From: JAMQPK01 sp035937795
GTDB taxonomy: Bacteria; Acidobacteriota; Vicinamibacteria; Vicinamibacterales; JAMQPK01
NCBI GenBank assembly: GCA_035937795.1
Contig: DASZHO010000004.1
Span: 1 to 43,315 of the forward strand
Direction of reading: 5' to 3'
DNA: 43,315 bases
Shown: one piece after another, positions 1 to 7,068 of the stretch
Position numbering within the stretch: position 1 is the first letter of the stretch
Layout: each line of letters starts with the position of its first letter
Notes under the pieces: generated by a model
Seen by the model: the letters and a program-made list of their open reading frames with translations, nothing else
Told to the model about the DNA's origin: nothing
Database searches by the model: none
Made by a program: the position numbers and the translations under genes

Positions 1-22
1 GTAAGCGTTCGACGAACACCGT
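1..22 (+). repeat. IS66 terminal inverted repeat (tnpC-distal end)
   Basis: This end starts GTAAGCGTTCGAC and matches the reverse complement of 2766-2787 at 20 of 22 positions. The mismatches are at positions 14 and 18. Confidence 0.92.
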
Positions 23-71
23 TTCGGTGTGACGGGACCGATGGTGACGGTTTTGATCGTGGGAAGGTGAA

Positions 72-443
72 TCATCTGCCGCCGCGGGCCCAGTGGCGAT
101 ACGCCGCGATCCACTCCCACCCACCCGGTGGGGGTGAGGGCAGCGGGAGATTGAGGATCGGGATCACCTGCCGCTGGCGGCCGCGTCGACAGATCACCAC
201 GATCTCTTCAGTTTCGTTGAGATCCACGCCTTCGACACGGACGGGAGTTCCGAGTATCTCCGTCGTAAATGGGACGGCCAGGTTCTCCTCCAGCATCGTG
301 AGGAATCCGACACGCTGTTCGGATTCGCCGTACGCGTCAGTGATCGCGTCTTCAATCAACGCCTTGAGCTGACCCGTGCTGAGCCTCGTCCGCCGGACCG
401 GCTTACGCGGGCGCTTCGTCGGTCCCCGTCTCACTCGCGACAT
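72..443 (-). CDS. CcbP-like (calcium-binding protein family) IS66 passenger protein
   Basis: This is a 123-residue protein whose ATG lies 20 bp behind the tnpC stop, on the same strand and inside the inverted repeats, so it travels with the element. The first 20 residues are very basic (many Arg/Lys). The rest reads like the CcbP-type fold: an acidic helix, a MLEENLAVPF segment, an RVEGVDLNETEEIVV strand, a basic strand, then a hydrophobic/Pro-rich stretch and a WEWIAAYRHW end. Cyanobacterial CcbP binds Ca2+ through acidic residues. Whether this copy binds calcium, or has any role in transposition, is not known. Family assignment is from memory of the pattern and is moderate. The alternative is an uncharacterised IS66 accessory protein. 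Confidence 0.6.
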   Translation of the reverse strand: MSRVRRGPTKRPRKPVRRTRLSTGQLKALIEDAITDAYGESEQRVGFLTMLEENLAVPFTTEILGTPVRVEGVDLNETEEIVVICRRGRQRQVIPILNLPLPSPPPGGWEWIAAYRHWARGGR

Positions 444-463
444 GATGACCGTGCGTGAAGCCG

Positions 464-1984
464 CTACGCGGCGGCGCGACGACCGAACGTGTCCGCCCAG
501 CCCTTCGGCGTGAGCTGACCGATGCGCTGCTGGGGATGCGTGGCGACTCGTAGGAGGACGTCCTTCAGATAGTCGAACGGTGGAACATCGACGAGCGCGC
601 AGCTCTGGACGAGCGAATAGAGGAGGGCAGCTCGCTTCGCGCCCTCGAGACTGCCGGCAAACAGCCAGTTCTTGCGACCAATCGCGACGCCACGCAGTTG
701 GTTCTCAGCGCGATTGTTGTCGACTGCCAGGCGGCCGTCGTCGACGAAGTGCTGGAGCGCGGTCCACTGATTCGTCAGATAGCGAACGGCGTCGCCCAAC
801 GGCGACTTCGGTAGGACGGCGCGGGCGAGCTGGTCGCGCTCGGCCGCGATCTTGGTCAGCAGCGGTGCAGACTGCTCGCGACGGAGCGTTCGCCGCGCTT
901 CGGCCGACAGGTCCGTCCCCACCCGCTCGACCTGATAGAGCTGCTGGATCAGCGCGACCATCAGTGCGGCGCGCACATCCGTGGTCAGCGCTTCGACGAA
1001 GCCGCGGCGCGCGTGCGCCCAACAGCCGACTTCTCGGATCCGGCCCGTGGCGTAGAGCGCATCGTAGCCCGTATAGGCATCCGCCTGCAGATCCCCGCTG
1101 AAGTCCGCGAGAAACGCCTCAGGCCCCGCGCGCTCGTGCGTCGCCGTCGCATCGAAGACGACTTGACGCGCGAGCGGATCGAGATAGGTCCAGACGCGGC
1201 CTTTGATGCTGCCCTGCCGTTCGTCGAGAATCGTGACCGGGGTGTCATCGGTCTGCAGATAGTGCGCGGCCGTCACCTCGTGCCGCAGCTGATCCCCAAT
1301 CGGTGTCAGGGCGGCGGCCACCTCGGCGACCCAGCCACACAAGGTCGCCCGTGACAGGTCCACGCCCTGTCGGAGAAAAATGCGCTCGAGCCGGTAGAGC
1401 GGTAAATGGTCGAGATATTTCGAGACGACCACGTGCGCGAGGAGGCCCTCGCCGGCGAGCGATTTCTCGACCGCCTGCGGCGGCGCCGGCGCCTCGACGA
1501 CGCCCTCGTGACAGCGTGGGCAGGCGTATTTGAGTCGCGCCGTTTCGATCACACGCAGACTCGCCGGCACATACTCGAGTTTCTCGGAGACCGCTTCGCC
1601 GATGCGGGTCTTCAGCTGGCCGCACGCACAGATCTTCTCGGCGTCAGGGACGTCGATCTCGATGCGCTGGCGCGGGAGCTGCGTCGGCAGCAACCGGCGG
1701 CCCGTCGGGCGCCCTCGACGGCGCGGCCGCCCGGGCCGCTCGCCCGAATCCATTTCGACCGGCTCGGACACCGGGCCAGGTTCATTCGCGAGCTGCGCAA
1801 ACGCGAGCCGCAATTGATCAGGGCTGACTCGTTCCGACTTCTTCCCGAAGAGCCGCTGACAGAGGATATCGAGCTGATGGCGCAGCGCCGCATTCTCTCG
1901 CTGCGTCCGCGTCAGCTCGTCGCGCAGCGTGGCGATCAGCGCCTGTGCCGTGGCGAGATCCGCAACCTCGGGCGTGTCGGGCAC
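464..1984 (-). CDS. tnpC: IS66 family transposase TnpC
   Basis: This DDE transposase of 506 residues is full length for the family. In order it has an N-terminal leucine-zipper-like coiled coil (about 5-45), a basic Arg/Gly-rich stretch (84-98), a Cys4 zinc finger (C119, C121, C155, C158), and the catalytic core. The acidic triad is probably D246 or D247 (QTDDTP), D302 (QADAYTGYD) and E427 (VDNNRAENQ). The GCWAHARRGF motif between the second and third acidic residues is typical of IS66. The start is GTG at 1984, behind tnpB. It appears intact, so the element may still be active. Confidence 0.95.
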   Translation of the reverse strand: MPDTPEVADLATAQALIATLRDELTRTQRENAALRHQLDILCQRLFGKKSERVSPDQLRLAFAQLANEPGPVSEPVEMDSGERPGRPRRRGRPTGRRLLPTQLPRQRIEIDVPDAEKICACGQLKTRIGEAVSEKLEYVPASLRVIETARLKYACPRCHEGVVEAPAPPQAVEKSLAGEGLLAHVVVSKYLDHLPLYRLERIFLRQGVDLSRATLCGWVAEVAAALTPIGDQLRHEVTAAHYLQTDDTPVTILDERQGSIKGRVWTYLDPLARQVVFDATATHERAGPEAFLADFSGDLQADAYTGYDALYATGRIREVGCWAHARRGFVEALTTDVRAALMVALIQQLYQVERVGTDLSAEARRTLRREQSAPLLTKIAAERDQLARAVLPKSPLGDAVRYLTNQWTALQHFVDDGRLAVDNNRAENQLRGVAIGRKNWLFAGSLEGAKRAALLYSLVQSCALVDVPPFDYLKDVLLRVATHPQQRIGQLTPKGWADTFGRRAAA

Positions 1985-2026
1985 GCGGGCATCATACGCG
2001 AGGGTGGATCGCAGTACAACAAGAAA

Positions 2027-2377
2027 TTACGCGATGCGCTCGTACCAACGACGCCGCCGCGTCTGCGCGATCTCGACGCCCGACAGCAAGAGCAGCAGAT
2101 CGGCGCTGCGCATTTCCACCGGCGCGCCGGCCGACTCGGTCGGCCACGCAAACGTCCCTTGCTCGAGCCGCTTGTAGAGGACACAAAACCCGGAACAGTC
2201 CCAGACCAAGACCTTCAGGCGGTCCCCGCGGCGATTTCGAAAGAGGAACAGATGCCCGGAGAGTGGGTCGAGCAACAGGCGCTCGCGCACCAGCGCAGAC
2301 AAGCCGTCGATCGACCGGCGCAGGTCCGTCGCGCCGGTCGCCAGGTAAATCCGGACCGCCGGCGAGAGCGTCAGCAT
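2027..2377 (-). CDS. tnpB: IS66 accessory protein TnpB (Orf2 family)
   Basis: This 116-residue protein contains the characteristic Orf2 signature: YLATGATDLRRSIDGLSALV near the N-terminus, then LFLFRNRRGDRLKVLVWD and GFCVLYKRLEQGTF. The family is required together with TnpA and TnpC for IS66 transposition, but its biochemical role is unresolved. Its ATG overlaps the end of tnpA by 7 bp, pointing to translational coupling. The length is normal and the frame is intact. Confidence 0.95.
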   Translation of the reverse strand: MLTLSPAVRIYLATGATDLRRSIDGLSALVRERLLLDPLSGHLFLFRNRRGDRLKVLVWDCSGFCVLYKRLEQGTFAWPTESAGAPVEMRSADLLLLLSGVEIAQTRRRRWYERIA

Positions 2378-2709
2378 CCGGTCCGCAACACCTGGATCAC
2401 GCCGCGCAGCACGTCCACGGACACGCCTGCGGCGACTCGTACGCGATCCCCACCGGCCAGAAAGATCTCCAGATCACCACCCGGATCGGTCGCGCCGGTC
2501 ATGACGTGCACGGGGGCCAAGCGCCCGCGGCGTGATCGCCGCCGTCGGCGCGGCGGCCGAGTCTGCGGCGCCAGCTCCTTCCGCCAGTAATACAACACCC
2601 ACGGGGTGACGCCCTGCTCGCGCGCAAACGCGCGAGCGCCGGTGCCGCTGGCCTGCCATCGTCGGGCCAGCTCCAACATCTGATTTCGTCGGTCTTCTTG
2701 TGTCGGCAT
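2371..2709 (-). CDS. tnpA: IS66 accessory protein TnpA (helix-turn-helix)
   Basis: This is a small protein of about 112 residues starting MPTQEDRRNQ. The N-terminal half is a helix-turn-helix of the transposase-8/TnpA kind (RRWQASGTGARAFAREQG, then VLYYWRK). The C-terminal half is basic, then a short beta-rich region (DLEIFLAGGDRVRVAAGVS). An in-frame start at 2733 exists, but 2709 gives the usual N-terminus and sits just inside the terminal repeat. It is the first gene of the IS66 operon and probably binds DNA at the ends. Confidence 0.92.
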   Translation of the reverse strand: MPTQEDRRNQMLELARRWQASGTGARAFAREQGVTPWVLYYWRKELAPQTRPPRRRRRSRRGRLAPVHVMTGATDPGGDLEIFLAGGDRVRVAAGVSVDVLRGVIQVLRTGC

Positions 2710-2765
2710 GGCGAATCTTCGCCCTCCCGACATAAGAATCCCTCGGACTATCGACTATGAAAAGA

Positions 2766-2787
2766 CGGGGTTTGTCGAACGCTTACG
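2766..2787 (-). repeat. IS66 terminal inverted repeat (tnpA-proximal end)
   Basis: Read on the minus strand it begins GTAAGCGTTCGACAAAC and mirrors bases 1-22 with two mismatches. The sequence immediately to its right is open reading frame of the interrupted host gene. Confidence 0.92.
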
Positions 2788-2893
2788 GGAGGGTGAAATC
2801 AGCCATGTTCGGTTAGGTTGGCGAACTATCCGGTTGAAGCCGGAATGGGTGCAGGCTTGGCTTGACGCTCACACGCAGTCTGCTAAAGTTTAG
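2788..2893 (+). pseudogene. Excisionase-like HTH protein, 3' remnant cut by IS66
   Basis: An open frame runs out of the IS66 end and stops at TAG 2891-2893. Its host-derived part encodes about 34 residues: REGEISHVRLGWRTIRL, then KPEWVQAWLDAHTQ. This is the second half of a MerR/HTH_17 excisionase-type DNA-binding domain (wing R-E-G-x-I-x-H-V-R-x-G-x-R followed by a W-L helix). The N-terminal recognition helix is missing and would lie left of the IS, outside the window. The remnant is 8 bp upstream of the integrase start. An xis-int arrangement fits an integrative element. A fused start from IS sequence (ATG 2708) would give a chimeric 61-residue peptide without the recognition helix. Confidence 0.75.
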
Positions 2894-2901
2894 AAATTCC
2901 A

Positions 2902-4083
2902 ATGTCGCGGATGAAGCTTCTAGCGCATGGACTGAAAGGGATTTACAGCGTTAGCGGTGCGCCCAATCAACTTTACGCCCGCTACCGAAAAGTGCAAGGT
3001 GTCAATCTCGCGCGCTGGTACGGTCTGCCAGAGTTCAACTCGCGGGACCTGATCAAACGGGCACTAAACGAGTTCAAGACCCAAATCGATAACGGCACAT
3101 TCCGGTCGAGTGGGCGAACTATAAGCATCGGGGCTGCTTCAAGTCCTACGCTCTCGCACCTGATCTGCGAATATCGTACTCGCTACGTAAAGGAATTTGA
3201 GCTTGACGAGTCAATTGAGTTTTTGATAGACGCGTTTGACGCGTCGTTCGGTAAGGATTCCCTGGAATATCTAGCCTCGAATCCCTCGGTGATTGAAAAA
3301 TGGTTGCAGGTTCACGGGAAGGAGCGAGAGTGGAGCCCCGCAACATATAACCGACATCACGCCGCGGGCCGGGCGCTATTCAATTGGGCAATTCGTAGAA
3401 CCCAGGAGTTCGGCATTATCGCCAATCCGTTCTTGGCAATTCATCGAAAAGTCGAAGCCTCTAGACGAAGACGAAGGATTACGAGAGCACAAGAAAAACA
3501 GCTGATTGCCGCGCTTCCAAAGCTGGCTGTTAAGAACAATAAATACGATTCACATCGTCGTTACAAAGATCGTGAAATGCGCCGAAGACTCTACGCATCT
3601 TTGGACACCGGAATGCGGGCCGGTGAAATGCTGAAAGTTCAGCGCAAGCACATTCAGTTCGGCCCTATGAGCGATGTGTGGGAGATCTATCTCCCTCCGA
3701 AGAACACCAAGGCCGGGAGGGTTACGGGCGAATACCAGACCGTGTACGTCGCATCTCGCAGACTCAAACAGGAATTGCTAAAGCGGCGCGGTTTATCAGA
3801 TAACGACTACGTTTTTGGCACTGAAGATGGCAAGCAAGTGAAGAGCTTCAAAAAACAGTGGCGCAGGCTTTATGACCTTGCCGGTCTACCGATGGATCGC
3901 ATCGGCGGTTTCATATGGCACGATCTACGTCACGAGTTCATCTCAAATGTGGCGGAACACACTGACAATCCTGAAGAGCTTCGCGAGCTTGCTCGACACT
4001 CCGACCTGCGAACGACTCAACGCTACCTTGAAGCAAGGACGAGGCGACTCAAGACTCTCGCAAGGCGGGCGGCCAAATCATAA
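2902..4083 (+). CDS. int: Tyrosine recombinase/integrase of an integrative element
   Basis: This is a 393-residue phage-type integrase. The N-terminal part (about 80-175) looks like a SAM-like core-binding domain. The catalytic domain shows R239 (LDTGMRAGEM), H340 and R343 (HDLRHEF), H366 (ARHSDL) and the nucleophile Y375 (TTQRYLEA). A Lys in PKNTKAGR (about 267-270) probably completes the set. The start ATG is 8 bp after the excisionase remnant, and the stop is only about 60 bp from a tRNA-Arg 3' half, the likely attachment site. Base composition is visibly less GC-rich than the genes to the right, consistent with recent acquisition. All catalytic residues are present, so integration activity may remain although the excisionase is broken. 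Confidence 0.93.
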   Translation: MSRMKLLAHGLKGIYSVSGAPNQLYARYRKVQGVNLARWYGLPEFNSRDLIKRALNEFKTQIDNGTFRSSGRTISIGAASSPTLSHLICEYRTRYVKEFELDESIEFLIDAFDASFGKDSLEYLASNPSVIEKWLQVHGKEREWSPATYNRHHAAGRALFNWAIRRTQEFGIIANPFLAIHRKVEASRRRRRITRAQEKQLIAALPKLAVKNNKYDSHRRYKDREMRRRLYASLDTGMRAGEMLKVQRKHIQFGPMSDVWEIYLPPKNTKAGRVTGEYQTVYVASRRLKQELLKRRGLSDNDYVFGTEDGKQVKSFKKQWRRLYDLAGLPMDRIGGFIWHDLRHEFISNVAEHTDNPEELRELARHSDLRTTQRYLEARTRRLKTLARRAAKS

Positions 4084-4141
4084 AGATCTCGTAAAGGACG
4101 GGACTCTTTCGCTGGTTGCTTCCAGAAATCGTCCTATGCTG

Positions 4142-4191
4142 TCGGTTTCCTAAACCGGGGGTCGCAGGTTCGAGACCTGCCGGGCACACCA
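4142..4191 (+). other. tRNA-Arg(CCT) 3' half: probable attachment site (attR)
   Basis: The sequence folds as tRNA positions 27-76. It has a 5-bp anticodon stem (4142-4146 with 4154-4158, one G-T pair), a 7-nt loop TTCCTAA giving anticodon CCT, a 5-nt variable region, and a perfect 5-bp T stem (4164-4168 with 4176-4180) around TTCGAGA. The 3' acceptor strand CGGGCAC, discriminator A and encoded CCA (4189-4191) follow. The D-arm and the matching 5' acceptor strand (GTGCCCG expected) are absent upstream, where integrase-side DNA is found instead. This is the classic scar left by a tRNA-targeting integrase. The functional tRNA would lie at the other end of the element, outside the window. Confidence 0.82.
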
Positions 4192-4327
4192 TTTTTTGCG
4201 GAAGGATTTGGCATATATTGGCGGAGCGGGTTTGTGACGTTCGCACGCGGGCTTCAGTTTGGGCCGTCGTGATGAGCGCTGCAGCACGGCGCTTTGATGA
4301 CGCCCATGTACTCCGACAACTCGCCAT

Positions 4328-4358
4328 GTGGCACACTATATATGTTGTGTGCTACAAT
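4328..4358 (+). promoter_or_regulatory. Promoter and palindromic operator of the toxin-antitoxin operon
   Basis: The arms GTGGCACAC (4328-4336) and GTGTGCTAC (4347-4355) pair at 8 of 9 positions around a 10-nt AT-rich centre. A TACAAT -10 box (4353-4358) overlaps the right arm. Only 6 nt separate it from the ATG at 4365, so the transcript would start at or next to the start codon. Binding of the antitoxin or the complex to this dyad would block the -10 box, the usual autoregulation in such operons. Confidence 0.65.
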
Positions 4359-4364
4359 AATCCC

Positions 4365-4604
4365 ATGAAGGCCTACATTCATGCCCGACTTGGTAAAGAG
4401 GACCGAGCCGCGATCGAAAAGCTAAAAGCTGCTACAGGACAGACCGAATCGGCGATCGTGCGACGTGGCCTGCAGCTGGTGGCTCAGGAAGCGCGGCAGC
4501 GTCGAAGTGCTCTCGATCTCGCCGGGAGCAGCGTCGGGCGGTTCAAGGGGGGCCCGCGTGATCTGTCCACGAACAGGAAGCACCTCGAGGGCTTCGGCGA
4601 GTGA
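4365..4604 (+). CDS. Ribbon-helix-helix antitoxin (VapB-like)
   Basis: This is a 79-residue protein. Residues 1-45 form a ribbon-helix-helix-like DNA-binding segment (MKAYIHARLGKEDRAAIEKL, then TGQTESAIVRRGLQLV). The basic, Gly-rich C-terminus (GRFKGGPRDLSTNRK) is the type of tail that wraps a PIN toxin. A longer frame opens at 4116, but it begins inside the tRNA scar and its first 83 codons look non-coding. The start at 4365 matches the promoter and the domain. There is no Shine-Dalgarno sequence, and the -10 box is 6 nt away, so translation is probably leaderless. Its stop overlaps the toxin start by 4 bp. It is expected to neutralise the toxin and repress the operon. Confidence 0.82.
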   Translation: MKAYIHARLGKEDRAAIEKLKAATGQTESAIVRRGLQLVAQEARQRRSALDLAGSSVGRFKGGPRDLSTNRKHLEGFGE

Positions 4605-5014
4605 ATCCCGCGGGAATCCTGCTGGATACCGGTCCGCTGGTCGCCCTGCTGTCCAAGAACGACGCAAATCACGACCGGGCGCTTCGAGACTTTGCCGAGT
4701 GCGCGCCGCCCTTCCGCTGTTGTGAGGCGGTTGTGGCCGAGGCGTGTTTTCTGATGCGGAAGGTTCACACCGCCGGTCCGGCCGAAGTGGTCGCGCTTGG
4801 AGAACGTGGTGTGTACATGATCGCGATCTCCGTCGGGGAGCACTGGACCAACGTCGGGGCGATCTTGAGGAAGTATTCGGATCGACCGATCTCTCTCGCT
4901 GACGCATGTCTCATCCGATGCGCCGAAATTCACCAGGAAGCCAGAATCCTGACGTTCGACGGCGACTTCAGCATTTACAAGTGGGCGCGAAACCGAAAAT
5001 TTGAACCCCTGTGA
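4601..5014 (+). CDS. PIN-domain toxin (VapC-like ribonuclease)
   Basis: This 137-residue PIN protein carries the acidic quartet of the family: D9 (LLDTGPLVALL), E47 (VVAEACFL), D101 (LADACLI) and D120 with D122 (TFDGDFSIY). PIN toxins are Mg2+-dependent endoribonucleases, commonly against tRNA or rRNA. The target here cannot be read from sequence. The start is GTG at 4601, overlapping the antitoxin stop (GTGA), so the two are translationally coupled. All catalytic residues are present, so the toxin is probably functional. The pair lies just outside the right attachment site of the integrated element, so it is either chromosomal or part of an older insertion at the same tRNA. Confidence 0.9.
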   Translation: MNPAGILLDTGPLVALLSKNDANHDRALRDFAECAPPFRCCEAVVAEACFLMRKVHTAGPAEVVALGERGVYMIAISVGEHWTNVGAILRKYSDRPISLADACLIRCAEIHQEARILTFDGDFSIYKWARNRKFEPL

Positions 5015-5072
5015 CAGGTGTGTCTATCGAAAATTCCTATGGAGAGGAACAGGATCAGCTCGGCGTCTTGCG

Positions 5073-6173
5073 TCATTCGAGCGCAGGTGTAAGAGGCATT
5101 TCTTCCGCTGCCAGCGGAACGTCGATGACGAAAACGCACCCCTTGCCGGGCAGGTTGCGGGTTTGGATGTCGCCACCGTGCGCCTTGACGGCCTTCCTGG
5201 CAATCGAGAGTCCCAGGCCGAGGCCTATCCGAACATGGCCGCGCTGCTCGCCGAGCGCCGGGTACGGGTCCCAATTGTCATCTGGGATGCCCCCGCACTC
5301 GTCTTCCACCTCGATCAGCAGACGCGTGTCTTCCCGGTACGCCCGGAGCACAACCCGGCCGCCGGCGCGCGTGTACTTGAACGCGTTGGTCAACAGGTTC
5401 ATCACCGCTGACCCGAGAAGTTGCGTGTCGGCGTCGACGGCCAGCTCGGGATCCACCGATTCGATGACGAATTGCTGCCCGCGGAGCTCCGCGTCGAGGC
5501 TGCCAGCGAGGGAGACGTCGTTGAGGAAGGAAATGACTGCAAGCCGCTCCCGCCGCTGCTGATTCGCGGTCACTCGGATGTCGGACAGTCTGCTCTCGAC
5601 GAGGGCTTGCAAACCCACGAGGGCGCGGCCCAGCACCGCCCCCGTATTTCCGTTGACGCCGACGGAGCCTCGCTTCAGGGTGTGAAAGGCGAGGAGCGCA
5701 GTGTTGAGCATGTTACGTAGTTCCTGAGTCAACTCTCCCAATCGTTCAACGTCATCGGTTGATCTCGATTGTGCCGTGAGCCGCGCGGGCTCTATCAGTG
5801 CTTCCGCGATGGCATTGTCGAGGCAGCGATTCAGGGTGTGGAATTCCTCGACAGTGATCGGCGCATTCTGCTCAAAGGCGAGCTCGGTGATGGCTTGACA
5901 AATGTCGCCGTAATCGTGGACGACCTGTGAGACGCTGAAACCTAATTTCAGCAGGTGCCCCACAAGGCGGGCCGCTGAGTCGCCGATGGCGTCGCTGGAG
6001 AACGGTGTCGCGGTCGTCTCCAATCGCAGCGCCTCGGAAAGGACGGTCAAGAAGAGCGGAACTCCGTTCTCCAACTCGACCGTGGATGCGAGCGGCCATG
6101 GTCGCATGACCCCCTTCTCCCTTGTCCTGACGAGGATCGCGTCACGATGCGTAGTGACGAACTGATGCAACAT
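5073..6173 (-). CDS. Histidine-kinase-like sensor lacking the phospho-acceptor His
   Basis: This is a soluble 366-residue protein without membrane segments. Residues 1-130 form an all-helical sensor region of the RsbR/RsbRD-like kind (LVGHLLKLGFSVSQVVHDYG). Residues 140-200 are the dimerisation helix pair. The family motif there normally reads HELRN, but here residue 150 is Gln (LTQELRNMLNT, codon CAG). The ATPase domain (about 250-355) keeps the N box (NLLTNAFKY), G1 (DECGGIP) and G2 (GLGLGLS). It can probably bind ATP but not autophosphorylate in the usual way, and may be a pseudokinase, scaffold or phosphatase. It lies 130 bp downstream of the crp-like gene on the same strand. A GAGAGA stretch 6 bp before the ATG may be its ribosome site. 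Confidence 0.8.
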   Translation of the reverse strand: MLHQFVTTHRDAILVRTREKGVMRPWPLASTVELENGVPLFLTVLSEALRLETTATPFSSDAIGDSAARLVGHLLKLGFSVSQVVHDYGDICQAITELAFEQNAPITVEEFHTLNRCLDNAIAEALIEPARLTAQSRSTDDVERLGELTQELRNMLNTALLAFHTLKRGSVGVNGNTGAVLGRALVGLQALVESRLSDIRVTANQQRRERLAVISFLNDVSLAGSLDAELRGQQFVIESVDPELAVDADTQLLGSAVMNLLTNAFKYTRAGGRVVLRAYREDTRLLIEVEDECGGIPDDNWDPYPALGEQRGHVRIGLGLGLSIARKAVKAHGGDIQTRNLPGKGCVFVIDVPLAAEEMPLTPALE

Positions 6174-6303
6174 CGGAGTTCTCTCTTCCGTCGAAACACT
6201 AGTCTCAAACAGCTCGTGTCTTCGTTCCAGTAGTGGTTAGTCGAGTCTAGCCCGGCTCGGCAGGAGAGCTCGTGATGCAGAGTCGGAACTCGGCTGGCGT
6301 TTG

Positions 6304-7068
6304 TCAGTCGCGCAGGACGGCGATCAGCAGCGAGCGATGGACTTTGAGCTCGCCGTTGTACTCAATGAACCCCAGCGCCCTGAACTTGTTCAGAAAGAAA
6401 TTAACCCGAGGGCGTGTCATGCCGACCATCTCCGCGAGCGTTTTCTGCGAGATCTTCGGGACTAACTTGGTTTGCTTCCCGTAATCCGCCAGTAGCAACA
6501 GTGCACGCGCCAACCGCTTCTCGCTCGAGTTGAACAGGTGATCGATCAGATCCTCCTCGATGCGGATGGTGCGCGCCAGGATGTGTGCGATGAACCGGTC
6601 GGAAATCGCCGGCTTATCATGGAGGAGGCGAGACATCGTCTCACAGCCAATGGGCAAGATCGCGCTCGGCACAATGGCGGTCGCGGTCCCAATGCGGAAT
6701 CGCTGACCCGCCAGGCACCCTTCGCCAAAGAAGTCTCCCGGGCCGAGCATTGCAAGCACGGCATCTCTGCCGGCTTTTGATTGCACCGATAGCCTGACGC
6801 CGCCCGACTGAATGTACATGACCTTCTTGGCGATATCCCCTTGCGCGAAGATCACATCCCCTGGCGCGTAATGCACCGTCGCTTCCACAATTCCCGCCAA
6901 GTCGGGAAAAGCCTCGACCTCAGATGTGCGCGCTTTCGCGACACGAGTCGAAAGTTGTCTGCGTTTCACCAAGTGAAGATTGACATGGGGCAGCCCCCCG
7001 GCGGTGTTCAAAACGGACAGATGAAGACATGTCGCGCTCGTGAACGTGTGCGGACTCTGGAAATTCAT
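6304..7068 (-). CDS. Crp/Fnr-family transcriptional regulator
   Basis: The protein has up to 254 residues. A cyclic-nucleotide-binding-type beta-roll (about 58-150: FAQGDIAKKVMYIQSGGVRL, then GDFFGEGCLAG) precedes a dimer helix and a C-terminal winged helix (ISQKTLAEMVGMTRPRVNFF). There is no N-terminal Cys cluster for an iron-sulfur centre, so it is Crp-like and not classical Fnr. The ligand cannot be predicted. The open frame starts at ATG 7068, inside one arm of a perfect inverted repeat. Residues 16-23 are encoded by the other arm, so a downstream start such as GTG 6969 is likely and would leave the repeat in the promoter or leader. The downstream kinase-like gene is the probable partner. 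Confidence 0.9.
   Translation of the reverse strand: MNFQSPHTFTSATCLHLSVLNTAGGLPHVNLHLVKRRQLSTRVAKARTSEVEAFPDLAGIVEATVHYAPGDVIFAQGDIAKKVMYIQSGGVRLSVQSKAGRDAVLAMLGPGDFFGEGCLAGQRFRIGTATAIVPSAILPIGCETMSRLLHDKPAISDRFIAHILARTIRIEEDLIDHLFNSSEKRLARALLLLADYGKQTKLVPKISQKTLAEMVGMTRPRVNFFLNKFRALGFIEYNGELKVHRSLLIAVLRD

Larger units (their letters stand above)
1..2787 (-). mobile_element. IS66-family insertion sequence, complete, with passenger gene
   Basis: All three hallmark IS66 genes lie in order on the minus strand (tnpA, tnpB, tnpC), followed by a small passenger gene. The ends are imperfect inverted repeats matching at 20 of 22 positions and starting GTAAGCG, as expected for IS66. The right end is followed by GGGAGGGT (2788-2795), which would be the 8-bp target duplication typical of the family. 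The left flank lies outside the window, so the duplication cannot be confirmed. The first base of the window is the first base of the element, which suggests a contig that ended inside or at a multicopy repeat. The element sits in an excisionase-like gene. Confidence 0.93.

Noticed and set aside
4116..4191. Complete tRNA-Arg gene
   Set aside because: No D-arm and no 5' acceptor strand pairing with CGGGCAC are present, so only the 3' half is supported.
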